From Nitrospira sp. (GTDB lineage Bacteria > Nitrospirota > Nitrospiria > Nitrospirales > Nitrospiraceae), in the NCBI GenBank assembly GCA_016873395.1, contig VGXG01000004.1:1-64000 (forward strand): 64,000 nucleotides of DNA, given 5' to 3'. The translations under genes and the position numbers were made by a program. Under the pieces are notes generated by a model. That model made no database searches. It saw nothing but the letters and a program-made list of their open reading frames with translations, and was not told where the DNA came from. Numbering within the stretch: position 1 is the stretch's first letter; every line of letters starts with the position of its first letter. Of this stretch, positions 26,628-35,270 are shown piece by piece.

Positions 26628-27902
26628 TTACCGGCGACCGTCACCCAGCAGGACCCGCAGCTTGGCCAGGGAGATCGCCTCCACGCGGCGCCCGTCCCGC
26701 CCCACCATGGTGGTGGCCATGGTCAAGGCATTGAGGATCGCCTCCTCCGTCGCCTCGACCGTCGCGCTCAGAAGAGGGTTCACGTGGGTGTCGGCCAGGT
26801 GCGTCATCGCAAAGGTCCGGTCTTTCGGGTAGTGCGGGATCGTGTTGCCGGTCGAGAAGGCCAGCATGAAGTCTCCGCTGCCGTGACGCGCGGTTGAGCC
26901 GGTCCGGGCGAGCCCCAGAGCCGCCCGCTTGGCCAGCCGCCCCAGTTGGCGCGCATCCAGCGGGGCATCGGTGGCTATGATCACGATGATCGAGCCTTCG
27001 TGATCGGATTCAGGCAAGGCACCCACAAGCCGGTTTGGCTGAGTGGGTGCGGGAGGGGCAGTTCCGACTGGGGCCCCCTCCCGCTCATATAGCTTTCCGA
27101 CCGGCACTCCGGCCACAATCAACTCCTCCCGCCGTCCGTGATTGGCATTCACCAACACCCCGACCGTATAACCCCCCTCCTCGACCGGCAAACGGCGCGA
27201 GGCCGTGCCGATGCCGCCCTTGAATCCATAGGACACCATTCCGGTCCCGGCCCCGACGCTGCCTTCTGCGACCTGCCCACTGCGTGCTTCATCCAAGGCC
27301 CGCATGACATCCGCTTCGGAAACGTGCCGGCCCTGGCTGTCATTGAGCCGGCTGTCGTCGCATTCGGCCACGACCGGAGTCAGCGTATCGTCGCTGATCC
27401 CGATCTCCGGATAGCGCCGAATCATCCAGCTCATGACTCCGTCGGCCACCCGCGGCACATTCAGCGTGCTGGTGAGCGCGATGGGATATTCCAAAAAGCC
27501 TGACTCGGCGACCCAGGCCAAGCCGGTCATCTCCCCGGTGCCGTTGAGCACGAAGGAACCGGCCGGCACTTTCTTGTGCCACACATCATCGCGGGGAATG
27601 ACGACCGTGACCCCCGTGCGAACCGGCCCTTCACCGGGCTTGAGCGTCCCGTCTCCCCGAATCAACGTCACCTGTCCGACCGTGACGCCGGCCACGTCCG
27701 TGATGGCGTTAGTCGGCCCCGGTTCGTAGCGTCCCACGACGATCCCCAGATCGCGCGCGCGCAGCCGCAGTTCCTCGGTGCCGCCGGCGATCGCACCATC
27801 GGCAGGCCGGAGCAGAAGCGCACACAAGAGCAATACGGCTCCCCTCGTCAGCGTGAAATTGATCGGTTCGTCGCGTCGGCGCCGGTGTTGGAATTGGGTC
27901 AT
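26628..27902 (-). CDS. S58 (DmpA-type) aminopeptidase, exported
   Basis: It belongs to the P1/DmpA/BapA family of self-cleaving N-terminal nucleophile peptidases. A hydrophobic N-terminal segment (GAVLLLCALLLRPADGAIA) is followed by the family opening LRARDLGI..GRYEPGPTNAITDVAGVTVGQVTL, then GTGMVSYGFKGGIGTASR. The region IIVIIATDAPLDARQLGRLAKRAALGLARTGS is also typical. Family members cleave N-terminal D- or beta-amino acids. The 424 residues include the signal peptide, so it probably acts in the periplasm. Confidence 0.9.
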   Translation of the reverse strand: MTQFQHRRRRDEPINFTLTRGAVLLLCALLLRPADGAIAGGTEELRLRARDLGIVVGRYEPGPTNAITDVAGVTVGQVTLIRGDGTLKPGEGPVRTGVTVVIPRDDVWHKKVPAGSFVLNGTGEMTGLAWVAESGFLEYPIALTSTLNVPRVADGVMSWMIRRYPEIGISDDTLTPVVAECDDSRLNDSQGRHVSEADVMRALDEARSGQVAEGSVGAGTGMVSYGFKGGIGTASRRLPVEEGGYTVGVLVNANHGRREELIVAGVPVGKLYEREGAPVGTAPPAPTQPNRLVGALPESDHEGSIIVIIATDAPLDARQLGRLAKRAALGLARTGSTARHGSGDFMLAFSTGNTIPHYPKDRTFAMTHLADTHVNPLLSATVEATEEAILNALTMATTMVGRDGRRVEAISLAKLRVLLGDGRR

Positions 27903-27934
27903 ACGGTTCCCCTGTGCCGTCGGCCTGCGCTAAC

Positions 27935-28136
27935 AGACTGCTGAAAAACCATTTTGGGGCCTCCGAATGGCAGAGAGACAGTTAGCCAGCGACGACGGGC
28001 ATAGAGCCCGCAGGATGGTCAAAAAGGCCGTCCAGCGCGGCCGCAGCAAGTGAGGAGGCGAAGCGTACTCTTTGCCGTACGTTGAGCCTATAAGCGCCGC
28101 GAGAACAAAGCTGGCGGCCTTTTTCAACATCCTGCT
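27935..28136. repeat. Inverted-repeat (MITE-like) element, CTGCTGAAAAA type
   Basis: The ends are ACTGCTGAAAAACC and GGCCTTTTTCAACATCCTG, imperfect inverted repeats of the family also seen at 50151-50372, 53779-53966 and 62104-62257. The interior is GC-rich and non-coding. The element ends exactly at the stop codon of the ribonuclease gene. Confidence 0.7.
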
Positions 28137-29532
28137 ACAGATCATGGGTTGATCCGGGCTCCGGCACTACCACGTCGATGCGCGGGTGTTCGGTCCTGAT
28201 CGCCGCGGCCAGCGAGCAGGATTGCTTTTCTTCCCCATGCACGACGAAGACCTTGGCGGGCGTCGGCTGAATCGCCCGGACATAGGCCAACAGGTCGTCG
28301 CGATCCGCATGGGCGGAGAGCCCGTTGAACCGCACCACCTGCGCTCGCCGGGGAGTCGGAACGCCGAAAATCGGGACGGTCTCCCACCCTTCGACCAGCT
28401 TCCGGCCCAGCGTATGTTCCGCCTGAAACCCCACGATCGCAATGATGTTCGCCTCGTCGCTGATCGCATGCTTGAGGTGGTGCAGGACGCGTCCGCCTTC
28501 GCACATACCCGAGGCGGCGATGATCACGCAGGGGCCGCTGAGATTGTTCAGCTTCTGGCTCTCCTGAACCGAGGTGACATAGTGAATGTACCGGGCCATA
28601 AACGGATCGCCTTCGGACGTCAGGATCCGGTAGGTCTGCTCGTCGTAACATTCCGGGTGCCGCCGGAAGACCTCGGTCGCCCTGAGCGCCATCGGCGAAT
28701 CGATGTAGATCGGCAGGGGGGCGATTCGTCCTTCCTTGACGAGGGCCTTGAGCCACATCACGAGATCCTGCGTCCGCCCGACCGCGAACGCCGGCACGAT
28801 GATCTTGCTGCGATGGGCGACCGCATGGGCGACCAGGTCCTGCGCCTTCTGCTTGGCCGCCTCTTCGGTCTCGCTGTGGAGCCGGTCGCCGTAGGTCGAT
28901 TCGATGATCAGGACATCGCAGGGAGGCGGAGGAGCCGGATCGCGCAGGATCGGCATCTGCTTGCGGCCCAGGTCTCCCGTGAAAAGGACGGTCGTCGTGC
29001 TCCCGCTGGCCGTCGCCATGAGCCGGATCGCCGCGGAGCCCAGGATGTGTCCGGCATCGTGGAACGACGCTTTTAGTCTGGGCCGCACGGGAAAGACATC
29101 GTCGTAGCGGACGCCGGTGAATCGTCCGGTGATGGCTCGCACGTCGTCGGCGTCATAGTAAGGTCGGCGGCAGGCTTTCCCCCTCCGCCGCTCCTTTTTA
29201 TTGACGTACGCACAGTCGCTCTCCTGAATGCGGGCCGAATCTTCCAGCATCACGTCCGCGAGATCGCCCGTCGCCCGCGTGAGGTAGACCTTGCCGGAAA
29301 ACCCCTGCTTGGCCAGTGCCGGCAGGGCTCCGGAATGGTCGATGTGGGCATGAGACAGGAGCACCGCATCAACCGACTTGGCTTCGAAGCCGAGGGTGCG
29401 GTTTTTCCGGTCCGCTTCCTGACGCCGACCCTGGAAGAGCCCGCAGTCCAGCAGGACGCGCGTTCCCCCGGACTGGACCACGTGACGACTGCCGGTGACC
29501 GATCGGGCTGCGCCGTGGAAGGAGATCTTCAT
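28135..29532 (-). CDS. Beta-CASP metallo-beta-lactamase ribonuclease
   Basis: This is an MBL-fold RNA hydrolase of the CPSF73-like bacterial group. HAHIDHSGALP supplies the HxHxDH zinc motif. FHDAGHILGSA, LFTGDLGR and ESTYGDR follow, then the beta-CASP motifs PAFAVGRTQDLVM and GMCEGGRVLHHLKH and the final FNGLSAHADRDDL. 465 residues is normal for this group. It probably cleaves or trims RNA in the cytoplasm. The LOG-like gene lies directly upstream with a 5-bp gap, so the two are likely co-transcribed. Confidence 0.92.
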   Translation of the reverse strand: MKISFHGAARSVTGSRHVVQSGGTRVLLDCGLFQGRRQEADRKNRTLGFEAKSVDAVLLSHAHIDHSGALPALAKQGFSGKVYLTRATGDLADVMLEDSARIQESDCAYVNKKERRRGKACRRPYYDADDVRAITGRFTGVRYDDVFPVRPRLKASFHDAGHILGSAAIRLMATASGSTTTVLFTGDLGRKQMPILRDPAPPPPCDVLIIESTYGDRLHSETEEAAKQKAQDLVAHAVAHRSKIIVPAFAVGRTQDLVMWLKALVKEGRIAPLPIYIDSPMALRATEVFRRHPECYDEQTYRILTSEGDPFMARYIHYVTSVQESQKLNNLSGPCVIIAASGMCEGGRVLHHLKHAISDEANIIAIVGFQAEHTLGRKLVEGWETVPIFGVPTPRRAQVVRFNGLSAHADRDDLLAYVRAIQPTPAKVFVVHGEEKQSCSLAAAIRTEHPRIDVVVPEPGSTHDL

Positions 29533-29537
29533 CGAAG

Positions 29538-30386
29538 CTAATCCGCCGGCCGGCTGGACGCGATATGGTCCCAGGCCTCCTGAGCGGTTTCCGCATAGTG
29601 GATGAGCTTCAGATCGTCAGGGCTGATCAGGCCTTCGTCCACCAACATGCCCCAGTTGATGAGACGGTTCCAAAAGGCCCGCCCGACCAGCACGATGGTG
29701 ACCCCGGTCACCGTGCTGGTTTGCAGGAGCGTCAGCGCCTCGAACAGCTCATCCATGGTGCCGAAGCCGCCGGGAAAGGCGACGAGTGCGCGAGCTCTGA
29801 GCAGAAAATGCATCTTGCGGAGCGCAAAGTACCGGAACTGAAAACAGAGCCTCGGGGTGATGTAGGGATTGGGCCGCTGTTCGTGAGGCAGGACGATGTT
29901 GAGGCCCATGGACTTGGCGCCGATGTCCGCCGCGCCCCGGTTCGCCGCTTCCATGATCCCCGGGCCGCCGCCGGTCACGATGACAAACTCGCACTGACCG
30001 TCCGCCTGGCAGACCGACGAGACCAGGCGCCCGAACTCTCTGGCTACATCATAATAGGGCGAGAGTGCCAGTTGGTGGCGCGCCACGGCGACGGCCTTTC
30101 GTCTGTCCTGGTCCTTCGGCTTACGCGCCAAGGCGGCTTTGGCCTTGGCCAGTTGCCGCTTCGCCTCCGCTGGCTCCACCAGCCGCGCGCTTCCGAACAC
30201 CACGATCGTGGAGTGGATGTTCTCTTCCTGCTGGATCAGCTCCGGCTTGAGCAGTTCCAGTTGCAGTCGGACAGGCCGCAATTCATCACGGGCGAGGAAT
30301 TCCGTATCTCGGTCGGCGCGGCGATAGGAAGCTGAACGGAGAATCTGACCGAGGAGCTTGCGTTTGCCCGAACGGGAAGAAGCCAT
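29538..30386 (-). CDS. LOG-family nucleotide 5'-monophosphate phosphoribohydrolase
   Basis: It matches the TIGR00730/LOG family (often misnamed lysine decarboxylase). GGGPGIMEAANRGA and the signature PGGFGTMDELFE are present, with a Rossmann-like fold between. An N-terminal extension of about 110 residues, rich in basic residues (LAKAKAALARKPKDQDRRKAV), makes it longer than the typical 190, as in the larger LOG subgroup. It may release bases from nucleoside monophosphates. A hormone role is not implied in bacteria. Confidence 0.88.
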   Translation of the reverse strand: MASSRSGKRKLLGQILRSASYRRADRDTEFLARDELRPVRLQLELLKPELIQQEENIHSTIVVFGSARLVEPAEAKRQLAKAKAALARKPKDQDRRKAVAVARHQLALSPYYDVAREFGRLVSSVCQADGQCEFVIVTGGGPGIMEAANRGAADIGAKSMGLNIVLPHEQRPNPYITPRLCFQFRYFALRKMHFLLRARALVAFPGGFGTMDELFEALTLLQTSTVTGVTIVLVGRAFWNRLINWGMLVDEGLISPDDLKLIHYAETAQEAWDHIASSRPAD

Positions 30387-30433
30387 GACGCGCCATTATA
30401 GCGGGATGGCACCATCGCAACAACAGCGGCGCA

Positions 30434-30519
30434 CGTAAGGGGTGAGGCGTCCCTTCGTGAGGTGTAAGGCGTTAGGCGGTTCCCATTATGTTTCACGCCG
30501 CACGCTTCACGCCTCACGG
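30434..30519. repeat. Mirrored 7-bp repeat array before the peroxidase gene
   Basis: TAAGGGG/TGAGGCG/TGAGGTG/TAAGGCG units on the left are complementary to TTTCACG/CTTCACG/CCTCACG units on the right. They form a long imperfect hairpin in the divergent region between the LOG gene and the peroxidase gene. Confidence 0.8.
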
Positions 30520-30654
30520 CATATGGCTGACGACCTTGACTCTACCCCATACGGAAGGCTATCGTTCGGCTGCTGAGACCCATCCACCCATTCAATCGAA
30601 CGACGGGGCCGGTTCCCGAGTCCCGCGACCGTTCACGATAAAGGAGTCGAGCCT

Positions 30655-31680
30655 ATGATCCAGCCGGCCTTGGGACGGACGAAAACGATTTTGTTCATTA
30701 CGACGGGGTTTCTCCTTCTGGTCGCTCCTCTGAGCGGTCTGAGCGAAGAGCCGAACCTTGCTCTCGGACAACTGCCCAAGGTGCGGATTCCGTCTCATAA
30801 TCTTCAATACGACGCGAAGGTAGAGTTGGGCAAGCTGCTGTTTTTCGACCCGCGCCTCTCCAAGGACAACAGCGTCAGTTGCGCGTTCTGCCATGTGCCG
30901 GCGGCGGGCTTTGCCGATCCGCGCCAATTCTCCCTGGGAGTGGGCGGCAAGCAAGGAGGACGCAACGCGCCCTCGGCCATGAACGCCGCCTACAGCCATT
31001 TGCAGTTCTGGGACGGACGGGCCAGCTCGTTGGAGGAGCAGGCGTTAGGACCGATCCAGAATCCAGTCGAGATGGCTGAGACGCTCAAGAATGTTGTCAA
31101 AAAGCTCAATAAAATCAAAGGATACAGAGATCGATTCCGGGCCGTATTCGGGCAGGAGGTTTCGCCGGATACGATTGCCAAAGCCATCGCTGCATTCGAG
31201 CGGACTCTGATTTCCACCAACTCGCCTTTCGACAAGTTCGTGGCCGGCGACAAGGGCGCGCTCTCTGCCGGCGCCCAACGGGGGTTTGAATTGTTCCAGG
31301 GGAAGGCCCGCTGCGTCCTCTGCCACAATGGTCCCAACTTCACCGACGGCAAGTTTCACAATCTCGGCGTCCCGCAGGTAGGCCCCTTGAAAGAGGACCT
31401 CGGTCGCTACAACGTCACCAAGCGGGATGCGGATCGGGGCGCCTTCAAGACTCCGACGCTCCGCAGCGTGGCCCTGACCGCCCCCTACATGCATACAGGG
31501 GGCTTCAAGACCCTCGACGAGGTGATTGAGTTTTACAACAAAGGCGGAGAAGCGGTTCCGGGGAAAGATGCCTTCATGAGCCAATTAAATCTGGCGGAGC
31601 AGGAGAAAAAAGATCTGGCGGACTTCCTGAACAGTCTGACCGGAGACTTGACCAGCATGGCGCTGCCGAGACTGCCCTAG
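30655..31680 (+). CDS. Di-haem cytochrome c peroxidase (CcpA/MauG family)
   Basis: This exported 341-residue protein has a signal peptide (about residues 10-30) and two c-type haem sites, CAFCH (C76, C79, H80) and CVLCH (C220, C223, H224). [16 protein letters not shown] and the [14 protein letters not shown] loop with its Met or His distal ligand follow the bacterial CCP pattern. It would reduce hydrogen peroxide in the periplasm with electrons from cytochrome c. The stop codon shares the tetranucleotide CTAG with the stop of the convergent lipoprotein gene. Confidence 0.94.
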   Translation: MIQPALGRTKTILFITTGFLLLVAPLSGLSEEPNLALGQLPKVRIPSHNLQYDAKVELGKLLFFDPRLSKDNSVSCAFCHVPAAGFADPRQFSLGVGGKQGGRNAPSAMNAAYSHLQFWDGRASSLEEQALGPIQNPVEMAETLKNVVKKLNKIKGYRDRFRAVFGQEVSPDTIAKAIAAFERTLISTNSPFDKFVAGDKGALSAGAQRGFELFQGKARCVLCHNGPNFTDGKFHNLGVPQVGPLKEDLGRYNVTKRDADRGAFKTPTLRSVALTAPYMHTGGFKTLDEVIEFYNKGGEAVPGKDAFMSQLNLAEQEKKDLADFLNSLTGDLTSMALPRLP

Positions 31681-32198
31681 TCGTCTTTGAACGGCCAAAG
31701 TCGGTACTGACTGGCGTGGATGTGCTTGGCGAAGGCCTGTTGTCGCGCCACCCATTGTGAGTCGAACGCGATCTGAAACACGTCGGTCGCCAGGCCTCCG
31801 CCGGCGAGAATCATGTCCGCCGGTACCGGCGACACGAACTGGAGCGGCCACCCATAGTTGATCCGCGCGTACTTGGCATCGAGGAAATGGTAGAAGACCA
31901 CCGCCCCGGCGTCATCTAAGCCGATCACTTCATCCGGCGGGCCGAGTTTTGCGATGACTTCGGCCAACGTGGTTTTGCCCGGGGAGATGAAGGTCACATC
32001 CTCCGGCTTAATCGGATCGTTGAGCGACAGTCTGGTGAAGTTGGCAAACCCGCAGCCCGATAGAACCAAGGGCACGAGGCACGCGGCAAGAGGCAAGAGG
32101 AACTGCCGATGCGGTGAAGGGGTGATGGGGGGACGCGGCGACCTCGGTTTCGCCCCGTCGCCCCGTCTCCGTGTCACCGTGTCGTGCTTGTCACCCAT
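31677..32198 (-). CDS. Lipoprotein with SmpA/BamE-like fold, repeat-encoded signal peptide
   Basis: The lipobox LSGC is followed by a domain with GKTTLAEVIAKLGPPDEV, the pattern of SmpA/OmlA (BamE)-like lipoproteins, and a C-terminal WPFKDD. The hydrophobic core of the signal peptide (LLPLAACLVP) is encoded by 7-bp repeats (32070-32100), and the region before it by 8-bp repeats (about 32133-32185). The true start is therefore uncertain: ATG 32198 has a weak ribosome binding site, and TTG codons nearer the core are possible. The next gene downstream of its promoter side is a shorter paralogue. Confidence 0.75.
   Translation of the reverse strand: MGDKHDTVTRRRGDGAKPRSPRPPITPSPHRQFLLPLAACLVPLVLSGCGFANFTRLSLNDPIKPEDVTFISPGKTTLAEVIAKLGPPDEVIGLDDAGAVVFYHFLDAKYARINYGWPLQFVSPVPADMILAGGGLATDVFQIAFDSQWVARQQAFAKHIHASQYRLWPFKDD
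32070..32100 (-). repeat. 7-bp repeat encoding a lipoprotein signal peptide core
   Basis: GGCACGA, GGCACGC, GGCAAGA and GGCAAGA repeat with a 7-bp period inside the coding frame. On the minus strand they read as Leu/Pro/Ala/Cys codons and form the hydrophobic h-region. Confidence 0.75.
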
Positions 32199-32215
32199 AA
32201 CGCCTCTCGCCTTCT

Positions 32216-32617
32216 TTAATCCCCGAAGGGCCAGAACTGGAACTCGAGGCGGTCGGTCCGTTTCCCGAAGACCACTTCATCGACCACTCCGTTCTTGTTA
32301 AGGAAGACGTACAAGTCGTCGGTCATGACGTTGATGCGGGACAAATTCAACACTAAAAGGAATAGCCCTTTCGCCTTGATATCGTAGCGGTAGTACTGCA
32401 AGATCTCATGCCCGTTGGCCTCCACGACCCGATCAGGCGCCCCCAGTGCGGAGACGACCTCGGTGCGGGTGCTCACTCCCTTCTTGATCGCGGACACGGT
32501 TTCCTGGTTCAAGGCATCGCCGATCGTTCCCCGGTTGAAGGAACACCCGCCTGCCAGGCTCACACACAGGAGCGTCAGACAAGCCAGGGTCCATCGTATA
32601 CCTTGCGTTTCTCTCAT
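32216..32617 (-). CDS. Small lipoprotein, SmpA/BamE-like
   Basis: From ATG 32617, behind GGGGAGGGGG, the 133-residue protein has a signal peptide and lipobox LAGGC, then a TRTEVVSALGAPDRV helix-turn and a C-terminal beta region ending FWPFGD. The pattern resembles the SmpA/OmlA (BamE) fold. It is a paralogue of the lipoprotein 18 bp downstream (both end in WPF plus acidic residues), so this is a tandem pair. Envelope assembly is a guess from the fold. Confidence 0.82.
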   Translation of the reverse strand: MRETQGIRWTLACLTLLCVSLAGGCSFNRGTIGDALNQETVSAIKKGVSTRTEVVSALGAPDRVVEANGHEILQYYRYDIKAKGLFLLVLNLSRINVMTDDLYVFLNKNGVVDEVVFGKRTDRLEFQFWPFGD

Positions 32618-32645
32618 TTTGATCCCCCTCCCCTTCCCGATCACA

Positions 32646-33212
32646 TTACCGTTTCATGAGGCTTGCCTTCCTCTTCGAGGGGATTGGTGCACCCCTCCCT
32701 TTGGCAAGCTTGCTCCGATGGTCTCTCCTCGCCAGCACAAAGTCCTCGTCAAACACCAGATAGGACGAGGGTGTTAAGCCGACCCGCCGGTAGACGGCCT
32801 GCGCCATCCTGTTCTCTCGCTCGACGTACAGGCGGAGGCCGCAGACATCTTTGCGTGCTCGTGCCTGCGTGAAAACCGCCTCATGCATCCGCCGGTACAC
32901 GCCCTGGCGCCGCCAGTTCGGATGGACATAGACGCTTTGGATCCACCAGAAGGTGGCATTCCGCCAATCGCTCCACTCATAGGTCACCAGGAGCTGTCCG
33001 ACCACTTCCCGCGATGCTCCGCCGAGCCGTTCCGCCACGAGGTAGAATCCGCGGGCCGGCGATTTCAACACAGCCAGCGTCCCCCGGCGGAGCTGCTCTC
33101 TGTCAAGAGTCCGTCCCTCCGTCTCCAGGGCCATGGCGGCGCTGAAGCCCACGAGCACATCCGCATCCTCCAGGCGGGCCGGGCGCACAGTGAGCCGCTC
33201 GAGTCTTGCCAT
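32646..33212 (-). CDS. GNAT-family N-acetyltransferase
   Basis: The 188-residue protein shows the GNAT core: VGQLLVTYEWSDW, the acetyl-CoA loop WWIQSVYVHPNWRRQGVYRRMHEAVF (R/Q-x-x-G-x-x motif), and the C-terminal strand NRMAQAVYRRVGL. The substrate is not evident. The C-terminal 20 residues are basic and probably unstructured. It lies 28 bp upstream of the small lipoprotein on the same strand. Confidence 0.88.
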   Translation of the reverse strand: MARLERLTVRPARLEDADVLVGFSAAMALETEGRTLDREQLRRGTLAVLKSPARGFYLVAERLGGASREVVGQLLVTYEWSDWRNATFWWIQSVYVHPNWRRQGVYRRMHEAVFTQARARKDVCGLRLYVERENRMAQAVYRRVGLTPSSYLVFDEDFVLARRDHRSKLAKGRGAPIPSKRKASLMKR

Positions 33213-33221
33213 GACAATAGC

Positions 33222-33866
33222 TTACGAGCCCTCTCGCTGAGCCGGCTTGGACGGAGTCAAGGAGGTCAACCATGGCTGTTGGGGACGGTACAAGCCGGCT
33301 GAAAATTCCATCTTCATCGCCTCTTCAGGCTGAAGGTCGACCGGGAACACCTGGCTCTGTGGCACAAAGGCCAGGTAGCCGGTAAAGGGGTGGATGGCGG
33401 TTGGGACAAACACCATCAGCAGGTGTTTCAGCGGGACCACTTGTATGGAAGGGGGGGCTGCGCCCATCACGAACCCCAGGGCCCACAGCCCGCGTCGAGG
33501 AAAGGGAAACACCACGACGGTGCTGCGGTTGAACCGGGCCCGGAAGTTCCAGAGATCCGTCATGCCCTTGAGGGTCAGGTAGATGCCGCTGACCAACGGA
33601 ATCTGTTGGAGCCGCTCGTCGGTCCAGCGGAGCAGCCGTTGCCCGAGGAATTGCGTGGCGAGCATGCCGGCCAGGAGGATGAGACTGAGCAGAGAGAGCA
33701 TGCCCAATCCCGGCACATCAAACCGCGCAGCAGGGCCGAGCAGGTCGGCGATCAAGCCGTCGATGGTGTGAAAGAGCGCATTGAGGATCAGGAAGGTGCC
33801 CCAGGCCGGCACAAGCACCAGCAGCCCGGTCAGAAAATACCGCCTAACTCCTTTCCAATTCACCAT
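33222..33866 (-). CDS. DUF502-family membrane protein
   Basis: Starting at MVNWKGVRRYFLTGLLVLVPAWGT (ATG 33866, with GGAGAGGAC upstream), the 214-residue protein matches the DUF502 pattern. It has two N-terminal transmembrane helices, a conserved RIPLVSGIY-like segment (here QIPLVSGIYLTLKG), then VVVFPFPRRGLWALGFVMG and VFVPTAIHPFTGYLAFVP. The function of the family is unknown. The frame extends to 33995, but that part is unlike the family. Confidence 0.9.
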   Translation of the reverse strand: MVNWKGVRRYFLTGLLVLVPAWGTFLILNALFHTIDGLIADLLGPAARFDVPGLGMLSLLSLILLAGMLATQFLGQRLLRWTDERLQQIPLVSGIYLTLKGMTDLWNFRARFNRSTVVVFPFPRRGLWALGFVMGAAPPSIQVVPLKHLLMVFVPTAIHPFTGYLAFVPQSQVFPVDLQPEEAMKMEFSAGLYRPQQPWLTSLTPSKPAQREGS

Positions 33867-34030
33867 TGTCCTCTCCAGCCGGCCTAGTCTAACAGATTCC
33901 CGGAAGCCATTGACAGCCTCACGCAGCCCATAGGATTCTCTCCGCTTGATCTTGAAGAGGGATTCCTCTACTCTAGGTTGGGCTTGCGACGTCATCGGCG
34001 CGACTGCGTGAAAGAGTTCACTGGAGGCAA

Positions 34031-34148
34031 AGTAACTCTCCGCTCACTGCAAAGGAAAAGTTATCAGTCCTCAGTGTTCGGTTTTCAGTTTCATGACTGA
34101 AGACTGATGACTGAAAACTGACTACTCGCTAGCAAGCTTTGTATGGAG
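34031..34148 (+). repeat. Composite heptamer-repeat element, copy 3
   Basis: It has the same fixed left end (CTCTCCGCTCACTGCAAAGG), mirrored CAGT/ACTG units around TCATGA and right end (GCTAGCAAGCTTTGTATGG) as copies 1 and 2. The right end merges with GGAGG, the Shine-Dalgarno of the gene at 34156. Confidence 0.88.
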
Positions 34149-34155
34149 GCCCCCG

Positions 34156-34443
34156 ATGGAGACAAAGGAATCACCTAAGAAGGTCAATGTGGATCAGGAA
34201 TTGCTGGCGATCCTCTGCTGCCCTGAAACCAAGCAGGACGTGGCTCTTGCCGATGATGCGCTGGTCGCCAAACTAAATGCGAAGATTGAACAGGGGCAAT
34301 TGAAAAACAAGGCGGGCCAGCCGGTCGGAGAAAAGCTCGATGGCGGGCTGATTCGAGCCGACAAGAAAATCCTCTATCCGATCAGGGAAGATATCCCGGT
34401 CATGTTGATTGAGGAGGGAATTCCGCTCGAAGGGCTCGCCTGA
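34156..34443 (+). CDS. Trm112-like protein
   Basis: The 95-residue protein has LLAILCCPETKQDV near the N-terminus and a C-terminal GGLIRADKKILYPIREDIPVMLIEEG, the conserved end of the Trm112/UPF0434 family. Family members usually carry a C-P-x-C-K zinc knuckle. Here the motif is CCPETK, so the second cysteine is missing and zinc binding is doubtful. It might stabilise a methyltransferase partner. It starts immediately after the composite repeat element. Confidence 0.85.
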   Translation: METKESPKKVNVDQELLAILCCPETKQDVALADDALVAKLNAKIEQGQLKNKAGQPVGEKLDGGLIRADKKILYPIREDIPVMLIEEGIPLEGLA

Positions 34444-34600
34444 TTTCAGCCCCCTGTAGGACCGTCTCCGTAGCGTCCGCTCCAGGCGTTACCCATCCAG
34501 CCTACCTATCCAGTTCAGCTCAGTGGGGCCTTGCGCGTGAACCATCGATGCAGGGTCCGCCACCACCCAAATCTGTCCCCAGGTGGTAAGACGCACCGGG

Positions 34601-34921
34601 CTAGGGGATGATCAGGGGGCTGACCTGTTGCTCCTTGTCCGTCTTGGAGCCGGTGGAGGTACCGCATTCCACACAGAGGTACTCGTAGAGATTTCCCGTG
34701 GGAAGGACCAGCAGCAGTCGCTCGCGGGTGGGGGTCGCCTGCCGACACTGAGGACAATAGAGTAAAGAGGCTCGGAAGGCGCTGAATTGATCCTCGGAGG
34801 GCTCACTTCGTCCTCCCGGCGAAGGCTGACCGGCTGACGGTTGTCCTCGACGGAAACGAGGAGCCAGCGGCCACGATGGCCTTGCAGGGCCTTTGGAATA
34901 GGGCGGGCGCACAAGGGTCAT
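34601..34921 (-). CDS. Small zinc-ribbon-like protein
   Basis: The 106-residue frame has two Cys pairs, YCPQC and CVEC, 26 residues apart, in a short beta context (LLLVLPTGNLYEYLCVECG), as in zinc ribbons. The N-terminal 50 residues are Pro/Arg/Ser-rich and there is no ribosome binding site before ATG 34921, so the start may be further downstream. The family is unknown. It could bind nucleic acid or a metal. Confidence 0.55.
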   Translation of the reverse strand: MTLVRPPYSKGPARPSWPLAPRFRRGQPSAGQPSPGGRSEPSEDQFSAFRASLLYCPQCRQATPTRERLLLVLPTGNLYEYLCVECGTSTGSKTDKEQQVSPLIIP

Positions 34922-34971
34922 TCTATTAAAATGATTCTGGAGTGGTCAAGCCGGGCTCGGCGCTTGCCAAT

Positions 34972-35208
34972 TTAGAAGGGCTCGGCCTCGCGACCGTGCT
35001 GCTCGGTATCCGCTTTAGTTTTGCCTCGGAGCAACCACCAGAGCGAACGGGCCAATTGCACCATGACATAGAGCGAGAGACCGACAAGAAGGCCATACAG
35101 GCCTGCCTCATGCCGTGGCCACAGATCCGGCGCGTGCAGGATCAGGCCGAGCACAAGATGGCCGCCCAGCCCGAGGCAGATCGCAAAAATAACCCATTCG
35201 CGAACCAT
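34972..35208 (-). CDS. Small membrane protein
   Basis: The 78-residue protein starts at ATG 35208 behind GGAAGG. It has two transmembrane helices (VIFAICLGLGGHLVLGLIL and GLYGLLVGLSLYVMVQLA) and a basic-acidic tail. No domain is recognised. It is one of four short minus-strand genes downstream of the nitrite oxidoreductase operon. Confidence 0.7.
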   Translation of the reverse strand: MVREWVIFAICLGLGGHLVLGLILHAPDLWPRHEAGLYGLLVGLSLYVMVQLARSLWWLLRGKTKADTEQHGREAEPF

Positions 35209-35270
35209 GCAGCCTTCCGCCGTCCCTGCGGGACAGACGCTGTCGTTGAGTAGCTCGGTCGGTTGTGGGG

